Assembly: GCF_000657795.2 (NCBI RefSeq)
Contig: NZ_JHEP02000014.1
Location: 62,001 to 126,000 of the forward strand
Reading direction: 5' to 3'
DNA: 64,000 nucleotides
Source: Bordetella pseudohinzii
GTDB taxonomy: Bacteria > Pseudomonadota > Gammaproteobacteria > Burkholderiales > Burkholderiaceae_B
Shown piece by piece: positions 1 through 7,263 of this stretch. Position 1 is the stretch's first letter; each line of letters opens with the position of its first letter. A program made the translations under genes and the position numbers. The notes under the pieces are model-generated. The model saw only the letters and a list, made by a program, of their open reading frames with translations. It ran no database searches and had not been told where the DNA came from.

Positions 1-1
1 C

Positions 2-412
2 AACGTGGCCTCGCAATGCGGTTTCACGCCGCAATACTCCGGCCTGGAAGCGCTCTACCAGCGTTTCGAGGCCCAGGGATTTGCCGTGCTGGGCTTTCCC
101 TGCAATCAGTTCGGCCGCCAGGAACCGGGCGACGCCGCCGAGATCCGCCAGTTCTGCGATACGCAGTACGGCATCAGCTTTCCCATGTTCGCCAAGATCG
201 ACGTCAATGGCGGCGACGCCCATCCGCTGTACCGCTGGCTCAAGGAACAAAAGCCGGGCGTGCTGGGCACCGAGGCCATCAAATGGAATTTCACGAAATT
301 CCTGGTGGGCCGCGACGGCCAGGTCATCGCCCGCTATGCGCCCACCGACGCGCCCGACAGCCTGGCCGGCGCCATCGAACGCGCCCTGGCGGCCCCCGCC
401 GAGGCCGCGTGA
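2..412 (+). CDS. Glutathione peroxidase family protein (5' end outside window)
   Basis: The gene runs in from the left edge, so the start is missing; the frame is open from base 2. The first visible residues, NVASQCGFTPQY, carry the family's catalytic Cys. They are followed by the FPCNQFG motif (catalytic Gln) and IKWNF (catalytic Trp and Asn), so the peroxidase tetrad is complete. In this thiol-peroxidase family the enzyme reduces hydrogen peroxide or lipid hydroperoxides in the cytoplasm, in bacteria usually with thioredoxin. About 137 residues are visible, against roughly 160 for a full protein, so only about 25 residues are lost. Family assignment is secure; electron donor and substrate are not visible in the sequence. 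Confidence 0.9.
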   Translation, partial: NVASQCGFTPQYSGLEALYQRFEAQGFAVLGFPCNQFGRQEPGDAAEIRQFCDTQYGISFPMFAKIDVNGGDAHPLYRWLKEQKPGVLGTEAIKWNFTKFLVGRDGQVIARYAPTDAPDSLAGAIERALAAPAEAA

Positions 413-415
413 GGC

Positions 416-886
416 TCAGGCCGCCAGGGGCGGCAGGCGGCGCTTGATCGGCGAGGTCTTGACGATGGCCGTGTTTGTCTCCGCGTAAGCGGTGATGCGC
501 TCCAGGATGCCGTCCAGCTCGGCGATGGAGCGCAGGACCAGCCGGGCCACAAAGCAGTCGTCCCCGGTCACCTTGTCGCATTCGATAAAGGCCTCGATGG
601 CCACGATCAGCGCCTCGACCTTGCGCAGCTGGCCCGGCAGCGGCCGGATCCGCACAATGGCGGTCAGCCCATACCCCAGGGCGGCCGGATCCAGTTCCAC
701 CCGGTAGCCCGTGATCACGCCCTGCTCCTCCAGGCGCCGTAGGCGCTCGGTCACGCTGGGCGCCGACATGCCGACCTGGCGCGCCAGCTCGGCCACGGGA
801 CTGCGCGCCTGGCGGTTCAGGCTGGCGATGAGGCGGCGGTCCACCGCGTCCAGGATGGGCTTATCGCTTTGAAAGGCTTTTTCCAT
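416..886 (-). CDS. Lrp/AsnC family transcriptional regulator
   Basis: The 156-residue protein has the two-part Lrp/AsnC layout. An N-terminal winged helix-turn-helix (about residues 12-60, with VAELARQVGMSAPSVTERLRRLEEQG) is followed by a RAM/ACT-like effector domain. The start MEKAFQSDKPILDAVDRRL was chosen because a purine-rich AGGAAAA lies just upstream; an open frame extends further upstream but its sequence is not Lrp-like. It is transcribed divergently from the EamA transporter at 999, an arrangement typical of an amino-acid-responsive regulator controlling an exporter. That pairing is inferred. The stop lies 3 bp from the peroxidase stop, so the two genes converge. Confidence 0.9.
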   Translation of the reverse strand: MEKAFQSDKPILDAVDRRLIASLNRQARSPVAELARQVGMSAPSVTERLRRLEEQGVITGYRVELDPAALGYGLTAIVRIRPLPGQLRKVEALIVAIEAFIECDKVTGDDCFVARLVLRSIAELDGILERITAYAETNTAIVKTSPIKRRLPPLAA

Positions 887-958
887 TTTTTTCCTGCTTA
901 TCCAAGGAATTCGTGGAAATTGTCCTCGTATTATGCATGCACCAAGGGAGTTCCGGCT

Positions 959-973
959 GGGATAATTTTTCCC
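959..973. promoter_or_regulatory. Candidate Lrp/AsnC operator in divergent promoter region
   Basis: The 15-bp element GGGATAATTTTTCCC has palindromic ends (GGGA/TCCC) around an AT-rich core, the general shape of Lrp-family sites. It lies in the 112-bp gap between the lrp-like gene and the EamA gene, 25 bp before the EamA start. Assignment to the neighbouring regulator is inference from position. Confidence 0.35.
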
Positions 974-998
974 ATACCCACTCTCTCCGGAGTCCGTC

Positions 999-1880
999 AT
1001 GCATACCCTCGGCGCGACGCCCGCCACCGAAACCGCCGGCCTGTGGCAGATGGCCGCCGCCATGACGCTGTCCGGCACCATCGGCCTCTTCGTGCTGGAA
1101 TCAGGCCAAAGCGCCTGGAACGTGGTCTTCTTCCGCTGTCTGTTCGGCATGCTGGGCCTGGCCGCCTACGCGCAGCATCGGGGCATGCTGCGCCATCTGC
1201 GCCTGTCCCGGCGCGACTGGGCGCTGGCCCTGCTGTCGGGCGCGGCCCTGGTGATGAACTGGGTACTGCTCTTTTCCGCCTACCGCCTGGCTTCCATTTC
1301 GCTGGCCACGGCGGTCTACCATGTGCAGCCCTTTCTGCTCATCGGCCTGGGCGTGCTGGTCTTGCATGAAAAGCTCAGCCGCGCGCGCCTGGCCTGGACG
1401 GCGCTGGCCTTCGGCGGCCTGCTCTGCATCCTGCAATGGCGGCACGGCCCGGCGCCCGGCGGCTATCTGCTGGGGCTGTCGCTGGGCCTGGGCGCGGCCG
1501 CCTGCTATACGCTGACCGCGCTCATCGTCAAACAGCTCAAGCATGTGCCGCCCCAGGTGCTGGCGCTGGTCCAGGTCAGCCTGGGCGTCGTGATGCTGCT
1601 GCCCCTGGCCGATTTCTCGGCGCTGCCCGCCGCCCCCGCGCAATGGGCCTGCCTGCTGGCCCTCGGCCTGGTCCACACCAGCCTCATGTATATCCTGATG
1701 TATTCGGCCATCCAGCGCCTGCCGACCACCAGCGTGGCGGCGATGAGTTTCATCTATCCCGCCGTGGCCATCCTGCTGGACCTGGCCGTCTACGGCCAGC
1801 GCCTGGGCGCCTCGCAATGGCTGGGCGTGGGCCTGATCTTCCTGGCCGCGGCCGGCGTCAGCCTCGCGGGCCGTCGCTAA
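999..1880 (+). CDS. EamA/DMT-family transporter
   Basis: This 293-residue, strongly hydrophobic protein has about ten membrane segments arranged as two EamA halves, typical of drug/metabolite transporters of the RhaT/YdcZ type. Such proteins sit in the inner membrane and commonly export amino acids or metabolites; the substrate here cannot be read from the sequence. A GGAG ribosome site lies about 10 bases before the ATG. The divergent Lrp/AsnC regulator suggests amino-acid-dependent expression (inference). The C-terminal half carries the usual YPAVAILLDLAVYGQRL loop. Confidence 0.88.
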   Translation: MHTLGATPATETAGLWQMAAAMTLSGTIGLFVLESGQSAWNVVFFRCLFGMLGLAAYAQHRGMLRHLRLSRRDWALALLSGAALVMNWVLLFSAYRLASISLATAVYHVQPFLLIGLGVLVLHEKLSRARLAWTALAFGGLLCILQWRHGPAPGGYLLGLSLGLGAAACYTLTALIVKQLKHVPPQVLALVQVSLGVVMLLPLADFSALPAAPAQWACLLALGLVHTSLMYILMYSAIQRLPTTSVAAMSFIYPAVAILLDLAVYGQRLGASQWLGVGLIFLAAAGVSLAGRR

Positions 1881-1971
1881 GGCCGGAAGGCGTCGGCGCG
1901 ACCGCGCCGCGCTATCATGCTCGGATTCCGCGGGCGCCCGCCATGGCGCCCCTCCTGCCCGGAGCCCGACC

Positions 1972-2436
1972 TTGAGTGACACGCTGAATTTCCGGCGCGC
2001 CCGCGCCGCCGATCTTCCCGCCCTCGTCGCCCTTCTGAGCGACGATACGCTGGGCCGCGGCCGCGAAGACCCCTCGCAGCCGCCCAACCCGGCCTATGCG
2101 CGCGCCTTCGAGGACATCGAGCGCGATCCCAATCAGTTGCTGGCGGTGGCCGAACGCGCCGGCAAGGTCATCGGCTGCATGCAGATCAGCTTCATCCCCG
2201 GCCTGTCGCGCCAGGGCGCCTGGCGCGGTCAACTGGAGAGCGTGCGCGTGGCCGCCAGCGAACGCGGCGCCGGCACCGGGCGCGCCTTTTTCCACTGGGC
2301 CATTGAACAATGCCGCCAGCGCGGCTGCGCTCTGGTACAACTGACAACCGACAAGCAACGCGCCGACGCGCACCGCTTCTATCTCGCGCTGGGCTTTCAT
2401 GCGACCCATGAGGGCATGAAGCTCGCGCTGCACTGA
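1972..2436 (+). CDS. GNAT family N-acetyltransferase
   Basis: A 154-residue single-domain GNAT protein. It opens with the typical FRRARAADLPALVALL beta-alpha unit and has the acetyl-CoA-binding region around VRVAASERGAGTGRAFFHWAI (the R/Q-x-x-G-x-G/A loop), followed by a C-terminal YLALGFHATHEGMKL motif. The start is a TTG preceded by GGAG at 8-9 bases; no better ATG fits the N-terminal homology. It is the first of a closely spaced set with the split lipoate ligase (14-bp gap). The acceptor substrate is unknown. Confidence 0.85.
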   Translation: MSDTLNFRRARAADLPALVALLSDDTLGRGREDPSQPPNPAYARAFEDIERDPNQLLAVAERAGKVIGCMQISFIPGLSRQGAWRGQLESVRVAASERGAGTGRAFFHWAIEQCRQRGCALVQLTTDKQRADAHRFYLALGFHATHEGMKLALH

Positions 2437-2450
2437 CGGAGGGTCCGCCC

Positions 2451-2726
2451 ATGCATGGCGAATACAAAGTCCCGGGCGGCAAACTGGTGGTCGCCGATCT
2501 GGCGGTCAGCAATGGCCTGCTCGCCGATGTCCGCATCAGCGGCGACTTCTTTCTCGAACCGCCCGAGGCGCTGGAGTCCATCAATCGCGCCTTGACCGGC
2601 CTGCCGGCCGAGGCCGACGAGACGCAGTTGAGCCAGGCCGTGCGCCAGGCCCTGCCGCCCGAGGCCGAGCTCTTCGGTTTTTCCCCCGAAGCCGTGGCCG
2701 TGGTCATCCGGAGAGCCCTCGCATGA
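2451..2726 (+). CDS. Lipoate-protein ligase accessory (C-terminal-domain) protein
   Basis: A 91-residue protein opening MHGEYKVPGGKLVVADL, which resembles the detached C-terminal accessory domain of lipoate-protein ligase A, known as a separate subunit (LplB type) in archaeal bipartite ligases. Its stop overlaps the start of the catalytic-domain gene by 4 bp (ATGA), implying coupled translation. In characterised bipartite ligases the small subunit is needed for lipoate adenylation and conformational change. The likely role here is partner of the downstream gene. The family match rests on remembered motif and context, so the exact function is moderately certain. Confidence 0.75.
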   Translation: MHGEYKVPGGKLVVADLAVSNGLLADVRISGDFFLEPPEALESINRALTGLPAEADETQLSQAVRQALPPEAELFGFSPEAVAVVIRRALA

Positions 2727-3499
2727 GCCGCCCCGACTGGAAGGATTATCGCTGGCAGCTGCTGCACGAAGGCCCGCAGGACCCGCTGCTGCACATGGCC
2801 CTGGATGCCGTCATCACCGACGAAGTGGGCGCCGGGCTGCGCCCGCCCACGCTGCGCATCTGGGAATGGGCCGCGCCCGCCGTGGTGATCGGCCGTTTCC
2901 AATCGCTGCGCAACGAAGTCGATCCGCAGGGCGCGGACCGGCACGGCGTGCGTGTGGTGCGCCGCGTCAGCGGCGGCGGGGCCATGTTCATCGAGCCGGG
3001 CAATTCCATTACCTATTCGCTGTCCGTGCCCCAGGCGTTTGTCGCCGGCATGAGCTTCCAGGAGTCGTACGCCTTTCTGGATTCCTGGGTCATCAAGGCC
3101 CTGCATGACCTGGGCATCAAGGCCTGGTACCAGCCGCTGAACGACATCGCCTCCGAGGGCGGCAAGATCGGCGGGGCGGCCCAGGCGCGGCGCGGCAAGG
3201 CCGTGCTGCATCACGTCACCATGTCCTACGATATCGACGCCGACAAAATGGTGGAGGTGCTGCGCATCGGACGCGAGAAGCTTTCCGACAAAGGCACGAC
3301 CAGCGCCAAGAAGCGCGTCGATCCGCTGCGCAGCCAGACCGGCCTGGCGCGCGAGGCCATCATCGAACGCATGCTCCAGACTTTCTCCGCCATGGCCCCG
3401 CTGGCGCCGGTGGCGCTGGCCGCCGGCACGCTGGCCGAGGCGCGCCGCCAGGTCGACGAGAAGTTCGGCACGCCGGAATGGCTGACACTGGTACCTTGA
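2723..3499 (+). CDS. lplA: Lipoate-protein ligase A, catalytic domain protein
   Basis: This 258-residue protein has the hallmarks of the LplA/BPL catalytic fold: RRVSGGGAMFIEPGN (the RRxSGGGA lipoyl-AMP loop), then KIGGAAQARRGKAVLHH with the conserved lysine and HH pair. It should attach free lipoic acid, through lipoyl-AMP, to the lipoyl domains of 2-oxoacid dehydrogenases and GcvH. It lacks the C-terminal domain fused to E. coli LplA; the overlapping gene upstream encodes that part. Octanoyltransferases share this fold, so an alternative acyl donor cannot be excluded. A short GC hairpin with a T-run follows the stop. Confidence 0.85.
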   Translation: MSRPDWKDYRWQLLHEGPQDPLLHMALDAVITDEVGAGLRPPTLRIWEWAAPAVVIGRFQSLRNEVDPQGADRHGVRVVRRVSGGGAMFIEPGNSITYSLSVPQAFVAGMSFQESYAFLDSWVIKALHDLGIKAWYQPLNDIASEGGKIGGAAQARRGKAVLHHVTMSYDIDADKMVEVLRIGREKLSDKGTTSAKKRVDPLRSQTGLAREAIIERMLQTFSAMAPLAPVALAAGTLAEARRQVDEKFGTPEWLTLVP

Positions 3500-3501
3500 A
3501 T

Positions 3502-3522
3502 CCCGCGCCGCCGGGTTTTTTT
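3502..3522 (+). terminator. Short candidate intrinsic terminator after lplA
   Basis: A 4-bp CCCG/CGGG stem with a 6-base loop is followed by seven T residues, immediately after the ligase stop. The stem is short, so the terminator is probably weak. The next gene's ribosome site starts just after the T-run. Confidence 0.4.
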
Positions 3523-3538
3523 GCATCGAAGAGGCCCT

Positions 3539-4363
3539 ATGCCCCAGATCCGCACGCTGTTTGCCCTGTTTCCGTTCCGGCTGGCCGCCGGCGCCAGCCT
3601 TGCCTTGCTGGCGGCCTGCGGCAGCGCGCCGCCCGCCAATATCAGCCTGCCGGCCGCCGGGTCGCCGCAGGCCACCGCCAGCGCCAGCATCGGCGACGTG
3701 AAGACACAGCGCATCGAATGGAAGGGCGTCAAGCCCGGCTGCACCGGCGAGTGCCCCACCATAGAAATCGACAGCGTGGCCTTCCCCGACATCCCCAAGC
3801 TGTCGCAGGCCGTGGACCACATCCTGGCCAGCCTGACCGGTGTGGACAGCAATCTGCGCGGCCAGTACGACAACCTGTCGGAGTACACGCAATACTTCTG
3901 GCGCAATGCCCAGGGGCGCGACGCCACGGTGTTCAAGGCCGGCGTCAAAGACGTGGCCCAGGGAGTGGTGTCGGTCGAGCTGCACACCAACCAGTACTTC
4001 ACCGGCGCCGCGCACGGCATCCCGGCCACGCTCTATCTCAATTGGCAGCTGGCCGGCGGCCACCTGCTGCGCCTGGACGATATGCTCATCCCCGGCCGCC
4101 GTCCCGGCTATGTGCAGGCCCTGCAGCAGGCGCACCAGAAGTGGCTGGCCGGCAACGAGGACGCCAAGCGCGACCCCGCGGCCTACAACCGGATGTGGCC
4201 TTTCCAGGAGACCGACAACGTCGCCGTCACCCGTGAAGGCCTGGTCGCCAAATACGACGCCTATTCCATCGCCCCCTACTCCCATGGCGAGCCGGAATTG
4301 CTGCTGCCCTGGAGCGTGCTGCAAGGCGTGGTCAAGCCGGAGCTGCTGGGCGCCCAGCCCTGA
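3539..4363 (+). CDS. RsiV/DUF3298-type lipoprotein
   Basis: A 274-residue secreted protein with a lipoprotein signal peptide: MPQIRTLF, a hydrophobic stretch and the lipobox LLAAC at about residue 29. The mature part has the DUF3298/RsiV-type domain (for example SVELHTNQYFTGAAHG, NWQLAGGHLLRLDDML and the C-terminal YSIAPYSHGEPELLLPW), also known from Bacillus RsiV. The ATG at 3539 is chosen because GAAGAGG lies upstream and the signal peptide begins there; a TTG 18 bp upstream is less likely. No sigma factor is adjacent, so an anti-sigma role is not supported; it is probably an envelope lipoprotein of unknown role. Confidence 0.8.
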   Translation: MPQIRTLFALFPFRLAAGASLALLAACGSAPPANISLPAAGSPQATASASIGDVKTQRIEWKGVKPGCTGECPTIEIDSVAFPDIPKLSQAVDHILASLTGVDSNLRGQYDNLSEYTQYFWRNAQGRDATVFKAGVKDVAQGVVSVELHTNQYFTGAAHGIPATLYLNWQLAGGHLLRLDDMLIPGRRPGYVQALQQAHQKWLAGNEDAKRDPAAYNRMWPFQETDNVAVTREGLVAKYDAYSIAPYSHGEPELLLPWSVLQGVVKPELLGAQP

Positions 4364-4372
4364 GCCCGGCGT

Positions 4373-4969
4373 TCAGGCGCGCCGCCGGATCACCTCATCG
4401 ATCAAGCCCCATTGCACCGCCTGCTCCGGGGTCATGAAGTGATCGCGATCCAGCGTGCGCTCGACCTCGGCCTCGTCGCGTCCGCAGTGTTCGGCATAAC
4501 GCTGGATGACGCGCGCCTTGGTGCGCTGCATTTCCTCGGCCTGGATAAGGACGTCCGAGGCCTGGCCCTGCACGCCGCCCAGCGGCTGATGCACATGCAG
4601 GCTGGCGCTGGGCAAGGCGCTGCGATGCCCGGGCTCGCCCGCCATCAGCAAGAAGGAGCCCATGGAACGCGCCGTCCCCATGCATAGCGTATGCACCGGC
4701 GCCTGGATGTACTGCATGGTGTCATAAATCGCCAGGCCGCTCGAAATCACCCCGCCCGGCGAATTGATGTACAGATGGATGGGCTTGCCGGGGGACTCCG
4801 CCTCCAGGAAGAGCAGCTGGGCGCATACCAGCGCCGCGGTGTCATCGTTGACCTCGCCATGCAAAAAGATGATGCGTTCGCGCAGCAGGCGCGAGTAGAT
4901 GTCGAACGAGCGCTCGCCGCGCCCGGAATGCTCGACCACCATGGGAACGAGCTGCATGGCTGCACGCAT
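4373..4969 (-). CDS. ClpP-like ATP-dependent protease proteolytic subunit (paralogue type)
   Basis: A 198-residue S14 serine peptidase. It aligns throughout with Clp[24 protein letters not shown], then [20 protein letters not shown]. The nucleophile is in ARSMGSFLL (Ser), the His in VHQPLGG and the Asp in [11 protein letters not shown], so the catalytic triad is intact. The start at 4969 is preferred over an upstream TTG because AGGAG lies 9 bases before it. There is no clpX or tig next to it, so this is probably a second, stand-alone ClpP rather than the housekeeping clpP-clpX locus. The ARSMG context differs from the usual AASMG. Its ATPase partner is not identifiable here. Confidence 0.88.
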   Translation of the reverse strand: MRAAMQLVPMVVEHSGRGERSFDIYSRLLRERIIFLHGEVNDDTAALVCAQLLFLEAESPGKPIHLYINSPGGVISSGLAIYDTMQYIQAPVHTLCMGTARSMGSFLLMAGEPGHRSALPSASLHVHQPLGGVQGQASDVLIQAEEMQRTKARVIQRYAEHCGRDEAEVERTLDRDHFMTPEQAVQWGLIDEVIRRRA

Positions 4970-5048
4970 GAAGCGGACTCCTGCCGTGGGATTGGACAAT
5001 ACCGGCGCTTGCCGAAGGCGCGCCAGGACCGGAAACAGCGGACAGGCC

Positions 5049-5357
5049 TCAGGCCGCCAGCATCAAGGTGGCATCGTTGGCCGCCACCGGCGCGTGGACG
5101 ATGGTCAGCGTCGTGCCTCCCCGCGCATTGGGGCGCAGGCTGAACCTGACCTCGCTTTCCACGCTGGGCGGTCCCTCGTCGCGCATGCGGTAGGCCACCT
5201 CCTGCCCTTCGCGGCAGGCCACCGGCCGGGCCTGGGCCAGCGCCGGCAACCATTGCGCGCGCAGAGGCGGCTGGGTGATGGCGCGCCATACCTTGGCCGG
5301 CGGCGCGTCCAGTTCGTATTCCAGCACCAGGCGCTCGGCCTCGGCATCGTGCTTCAT
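5049..5357 (-). CDS. SRPBCC (AHSA1-like) domain protein
   Basis: A 102-residue protein with the AHSA1/START-like opening [29 protein letters not shown] and a matching C-terminal helix region. These domains bind hydrophobic ligands or act as co-chaperone-like folds. It overlaps the ArsR regulator by 4 bp (ATGA) and is therefore cotranscribed and translationally coupled with it. ArsR-SRPBCC pairs of this type are widespread, but the ligand is usually unknown, as here. Confidence 0.8.
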   Translation of the reverse strand: MKHDAEAERLVLEYELDAPPAKVWRAITQPPLRAQWLPALAQARPVACREGQEVAYRMRDEGPPSVESEVRFSLRPNARGGTTLTIVHAPVAANDATLMLAA

Positions 5358-5668
5358 GGGTCCATGTCCTTGAGCAGGGTCTTCAAGGCATCGATGCGCT
5401 CGGGCCAATACGCGCGGTACTTGGCTAGCCAGCGCGCCATGACGAACAGGCCCCGCGGATCGACCTCGTAGTTCACGTAGCGGCCTTGCCTTTCCTCGCG
5501 CACCAAGCCGGCCTGCCGCAATACCGCCAGATGCTGCGACATGGCGGATTGGCTGATCGTCAGCCCCTCGCGCAAGGCGCTGGCGTTCATGCGGCCCGCC
5601 GCGAGCCTCTCGAATATGCCCCGGCGCGTCGGATCGGCCAAGGCCTTGAAGATGTCGTTTTCCACCAT
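5354..5668 (-). CDS. ArsR family transcriptional regulator
   Basis: A small winged-helix repressor of 104 residues. MVENDIFKALADPTRRGIFERLAAG is the standard ArsR opening; the recognition helix lies in LTISQSAMSQHLAVLRQAGLV, followed by the wing EERQGRYVNYEVDP. No Cys-rich ArsR metal-binding motif (ELCVCDL-like) is present, which fits the non-metal subgroup that partners with SRPBCC proteins. ATG 5668 is used; a GTG at 5677 in the same frame is possible, and neither has a clear ribosome site. It probably regulates its own two-gene operon (inference). Confidence 0.85.
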   Translation of the reverse strand: MVENDIFKALADPTRRGIFERLAAGRMNASALREGLTISQSAMSQHLAVLRQAGLVREERQGRYVNYEVDPRGLFVMARWLAKYRAYWPERIDALKTLLKDMDP

Positions 5669-5725
5669 GGATGACACATTAGCAGTTACTTATGTATCGT
5701 GCAAGCCCGCGAACGGACAGGCCGT

Positions 5726-5756
5726 AAAAAAAACCGCGCGGCATGCCGCGCGGTTT
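5726..5756 (-). terminator. Intrinsic terminator of glutamate dehydrogenase gene
   Basis: Positions 5731-5756 form a perfect 26-bp palindrome with arms AAACCGCGCGGC and a GGCATGCC centre. An A-run to its left gives a U-run on the minus-strand transcript. It lies 28 bp after the gdh stop, between the convergent-side gene and the leader of the ArsR gene. Confidence 0.85.
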
Positions 5757-5783
5757 CCGATCCGCGATGACCCCGATGGCGAC

Positions 5784-7073
5784 TCAGGGGTAGAGGCCGC
5801 GCACCTGGCGCGCCTGCAGGATGCGGGTGCAAGCCACGATGAAGGCGGCGGTGCGCAAGGTGACCTTGTGTTCGCGCGCCACTTGGGCGATGGCGGCATA
5901 GGCTTCGCGCATGATGCGCTCCAGGCGCTGGTTGATTTCGTCCTCGCTCCAGAAGAAGCTGGAGAAATCCTGCACCCACTCAAAGTACGACACGGTCACG
6001 CCGCCGGCGTTGGCCAGCACGTCGGGCACCACGTAGACACCGTTTTCGCGCAGGATGTCGTCGGCCTCGGGCGTGGTCGGGCCATTGGCGCCTTCGACCA
6101 CGATCTTGGCCCGCACCTTGGGCGCATTGGCCGCGGTGATCTGCGACTCCAGTGCAGCCGGGATCAGGAAATCGGTGTCCAGCGTCCAGAACTCGGCATT
6201 GTCCAGCGCCGCGCCGCCCGAGAAGCCGGCCACGCCGCCGGTGGAGGCCACATGGGCCAGGAGTTTGTGCACGTCCAGGCCGGCGGCGTTGTGGATGGTG
6301 CCGGTGTGATCCTGGGCGGCGATCACCTGGGCGCCCGCCTCATGGAACAGGCGCGCGGCGGTGCCGCCCACATTGCCGAAGCCCTGCACGATGACCTTGG
6401 CGCCGGGCACGCTCACATTGCGGTCGCGCGCGGCCTCGCAGGCCACCACGAACACGCCGCGGCCGGTCGCCTCGACGCGGCCCAGGCTGCCGCCCAGGGC
6501 GATGGGCTTGCCGGTCACCACGCCCGTGGCGGTGGAGCCCTCGTTCATCGAGTAGGTGTCCATCATCCAGGCCATGGTCTGGGCGTTGGTGTTGACGTCG
6601 GGCGCCGGGATGTCCTTGGTCGGCCCGATGATGACGCCGATTTCGCTGGTGTAGCGGCGCGTCACGCGCTCAATCTCGGCGTGCGACAGCTTGCGCGGAT
6701 CCAGGCGCACGCCGCCCTTGGCGCCGCCATAAGGCAGGTTCACGGCCGCGTTCTTGATCGACATCCAGGCCGCCAGCGCCATCACTTCCGACAGCGTCAC
6801 ATCCTGGTGGAAACGCACCCCGCCCTTGCCCGGGCCGCGCGAGGTGTTGTGCTGCACGCGATACCCCTCGAAGTGGGCGATGCTGCCGTTGTCGAGCTCG
6901 ATCGGGACATCGACGATCAGCGCGCGCTTGGGACGCTTGAGCGTTTCGACCCAGCGCGCCAGCGAACCCAGATAGGGGGTCACGCGGTCGACTTGTTGCA
7001 GATACACCCCCCAGGGGCCGAGATGCTCGGCGTCCAGGTACGAGGGCAAGGCATGAACAGGGGCTTGAGACAT
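5784..7073 (-). CDS. Glu/Leu/Phe/Val dehydrogenase (glutamate dehydrogenase)
   Basis: A 429-residue enzyme of the hexameric glutamate dehydrogenase family, catalysing reversible oxidative deamination of glutamate to 2-oxoglutarate and ammonium with NAD(P). Substrate-pocket and catalytic motifs are clear: PGKGGVRFH (Lys83), [10 protein letters not shown] (Lys119) and [10 protein letters not shown]. The Rossmann motif GFGNVG is at about 231-236. The start follows GGAGAG at 8 bases. It has its own AT-rich promoter region and a strong terminator. The next operon upstream encodes an amino-acid importer and HutG, which yields glutamate, so a catabolic role is plausible. Cofactor preference cannot be read confidently. 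Confidence 0.92.
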   Translation of the reverse strand: MSQAPVHALPSYLDAEHLGPWGVYLQQVDRVTPYLGSLARWVETLKRPKRALIVDVPIELDNGSIAHFEGYRVQHNTSRGPGKGGVRFHQDVTLSEVMALAAWMSIKNAAVNLPYGGAKGGVRLDPRKLSHAEIERVTRRYTSEIGVIIGPTKDIPAPDVNTNAQTMAWMMDTYSMNEGSTATGVVTGKPIALGGSLGRVEATGRGVFVVACEAARDRNVSVPGAKVIVQGFGNVGGTAARLFHEAGAQVIAAQDHTGTIHNAAGLDVHKLLAHVASTGGVAGFSGGAALDNAEFWTLDTDFLIPAALESQITAANAPKVRAKIVVEGANGPTTPEADDILRENGVYVVPDVLANAGGVTVSYFEWVQDFSSFFWSEDEINQRLERIMREAYAAIAQVAREHKVTLRTAAFIVACTRILQARQVRGLYP

Positions 7074-7119
7074 AGGAACGCTCTCCGGGCTGAGTTTGGG
7101 AAATTCTACCCGCGAGATT

Positions 7120-7165
7120 AATACGTCACCATATATATAAGAAAAATATTTATTGGGGACGTATT
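7120..7165. promoter_or_regulatory. AT-rich gdh promoter region with AATACGTC/GACGTATT dyad
   Basis: Two perfect 8-bp inverted arms, AATACGTC (7120-7127) and GACGTATT (7158-7165), flank a 30-bp very AT-rich segment upstream of the glutamate dehydrogenase start. The AT content is far below the surrounding GC level. This looks like a promoter with a regulator dyad; the binding protein is unknown. Confidence 0.45.
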
Positions 7166-7200
7166 TATTATCCAAGCGCCGCGCGCCATCGCCATGCAAG

Positions 7201-7225
7201 AAAAAAGGCGGCCCGCCGGGCCGCC
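7201..7225 (-). terminator. Intrinsic terminator after hutG
   Basis: The stem GGCGGCCC/GGGCCGCC with a 3-base loop (7207-7225) is preceded on the plus strand by a run of A, giving a U-run after the hairpin in the minus-strand transcript. It sits about 40 bp after the hutG stop. Confidence 0.8.
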
Positions 7226-7263
7226 CATCCATGGTCTGACTGCCGCCGCCTTCGCGGCCGCTC

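Noticed and set aside
5726-5756. Functional link between the two perfect palindromes sharing a GGCATGCC centre (also 17557-17586)
   Set aside because: Both lie directly after gene ends and are adequately explained as terminators; the shared centre is short and could be chance.
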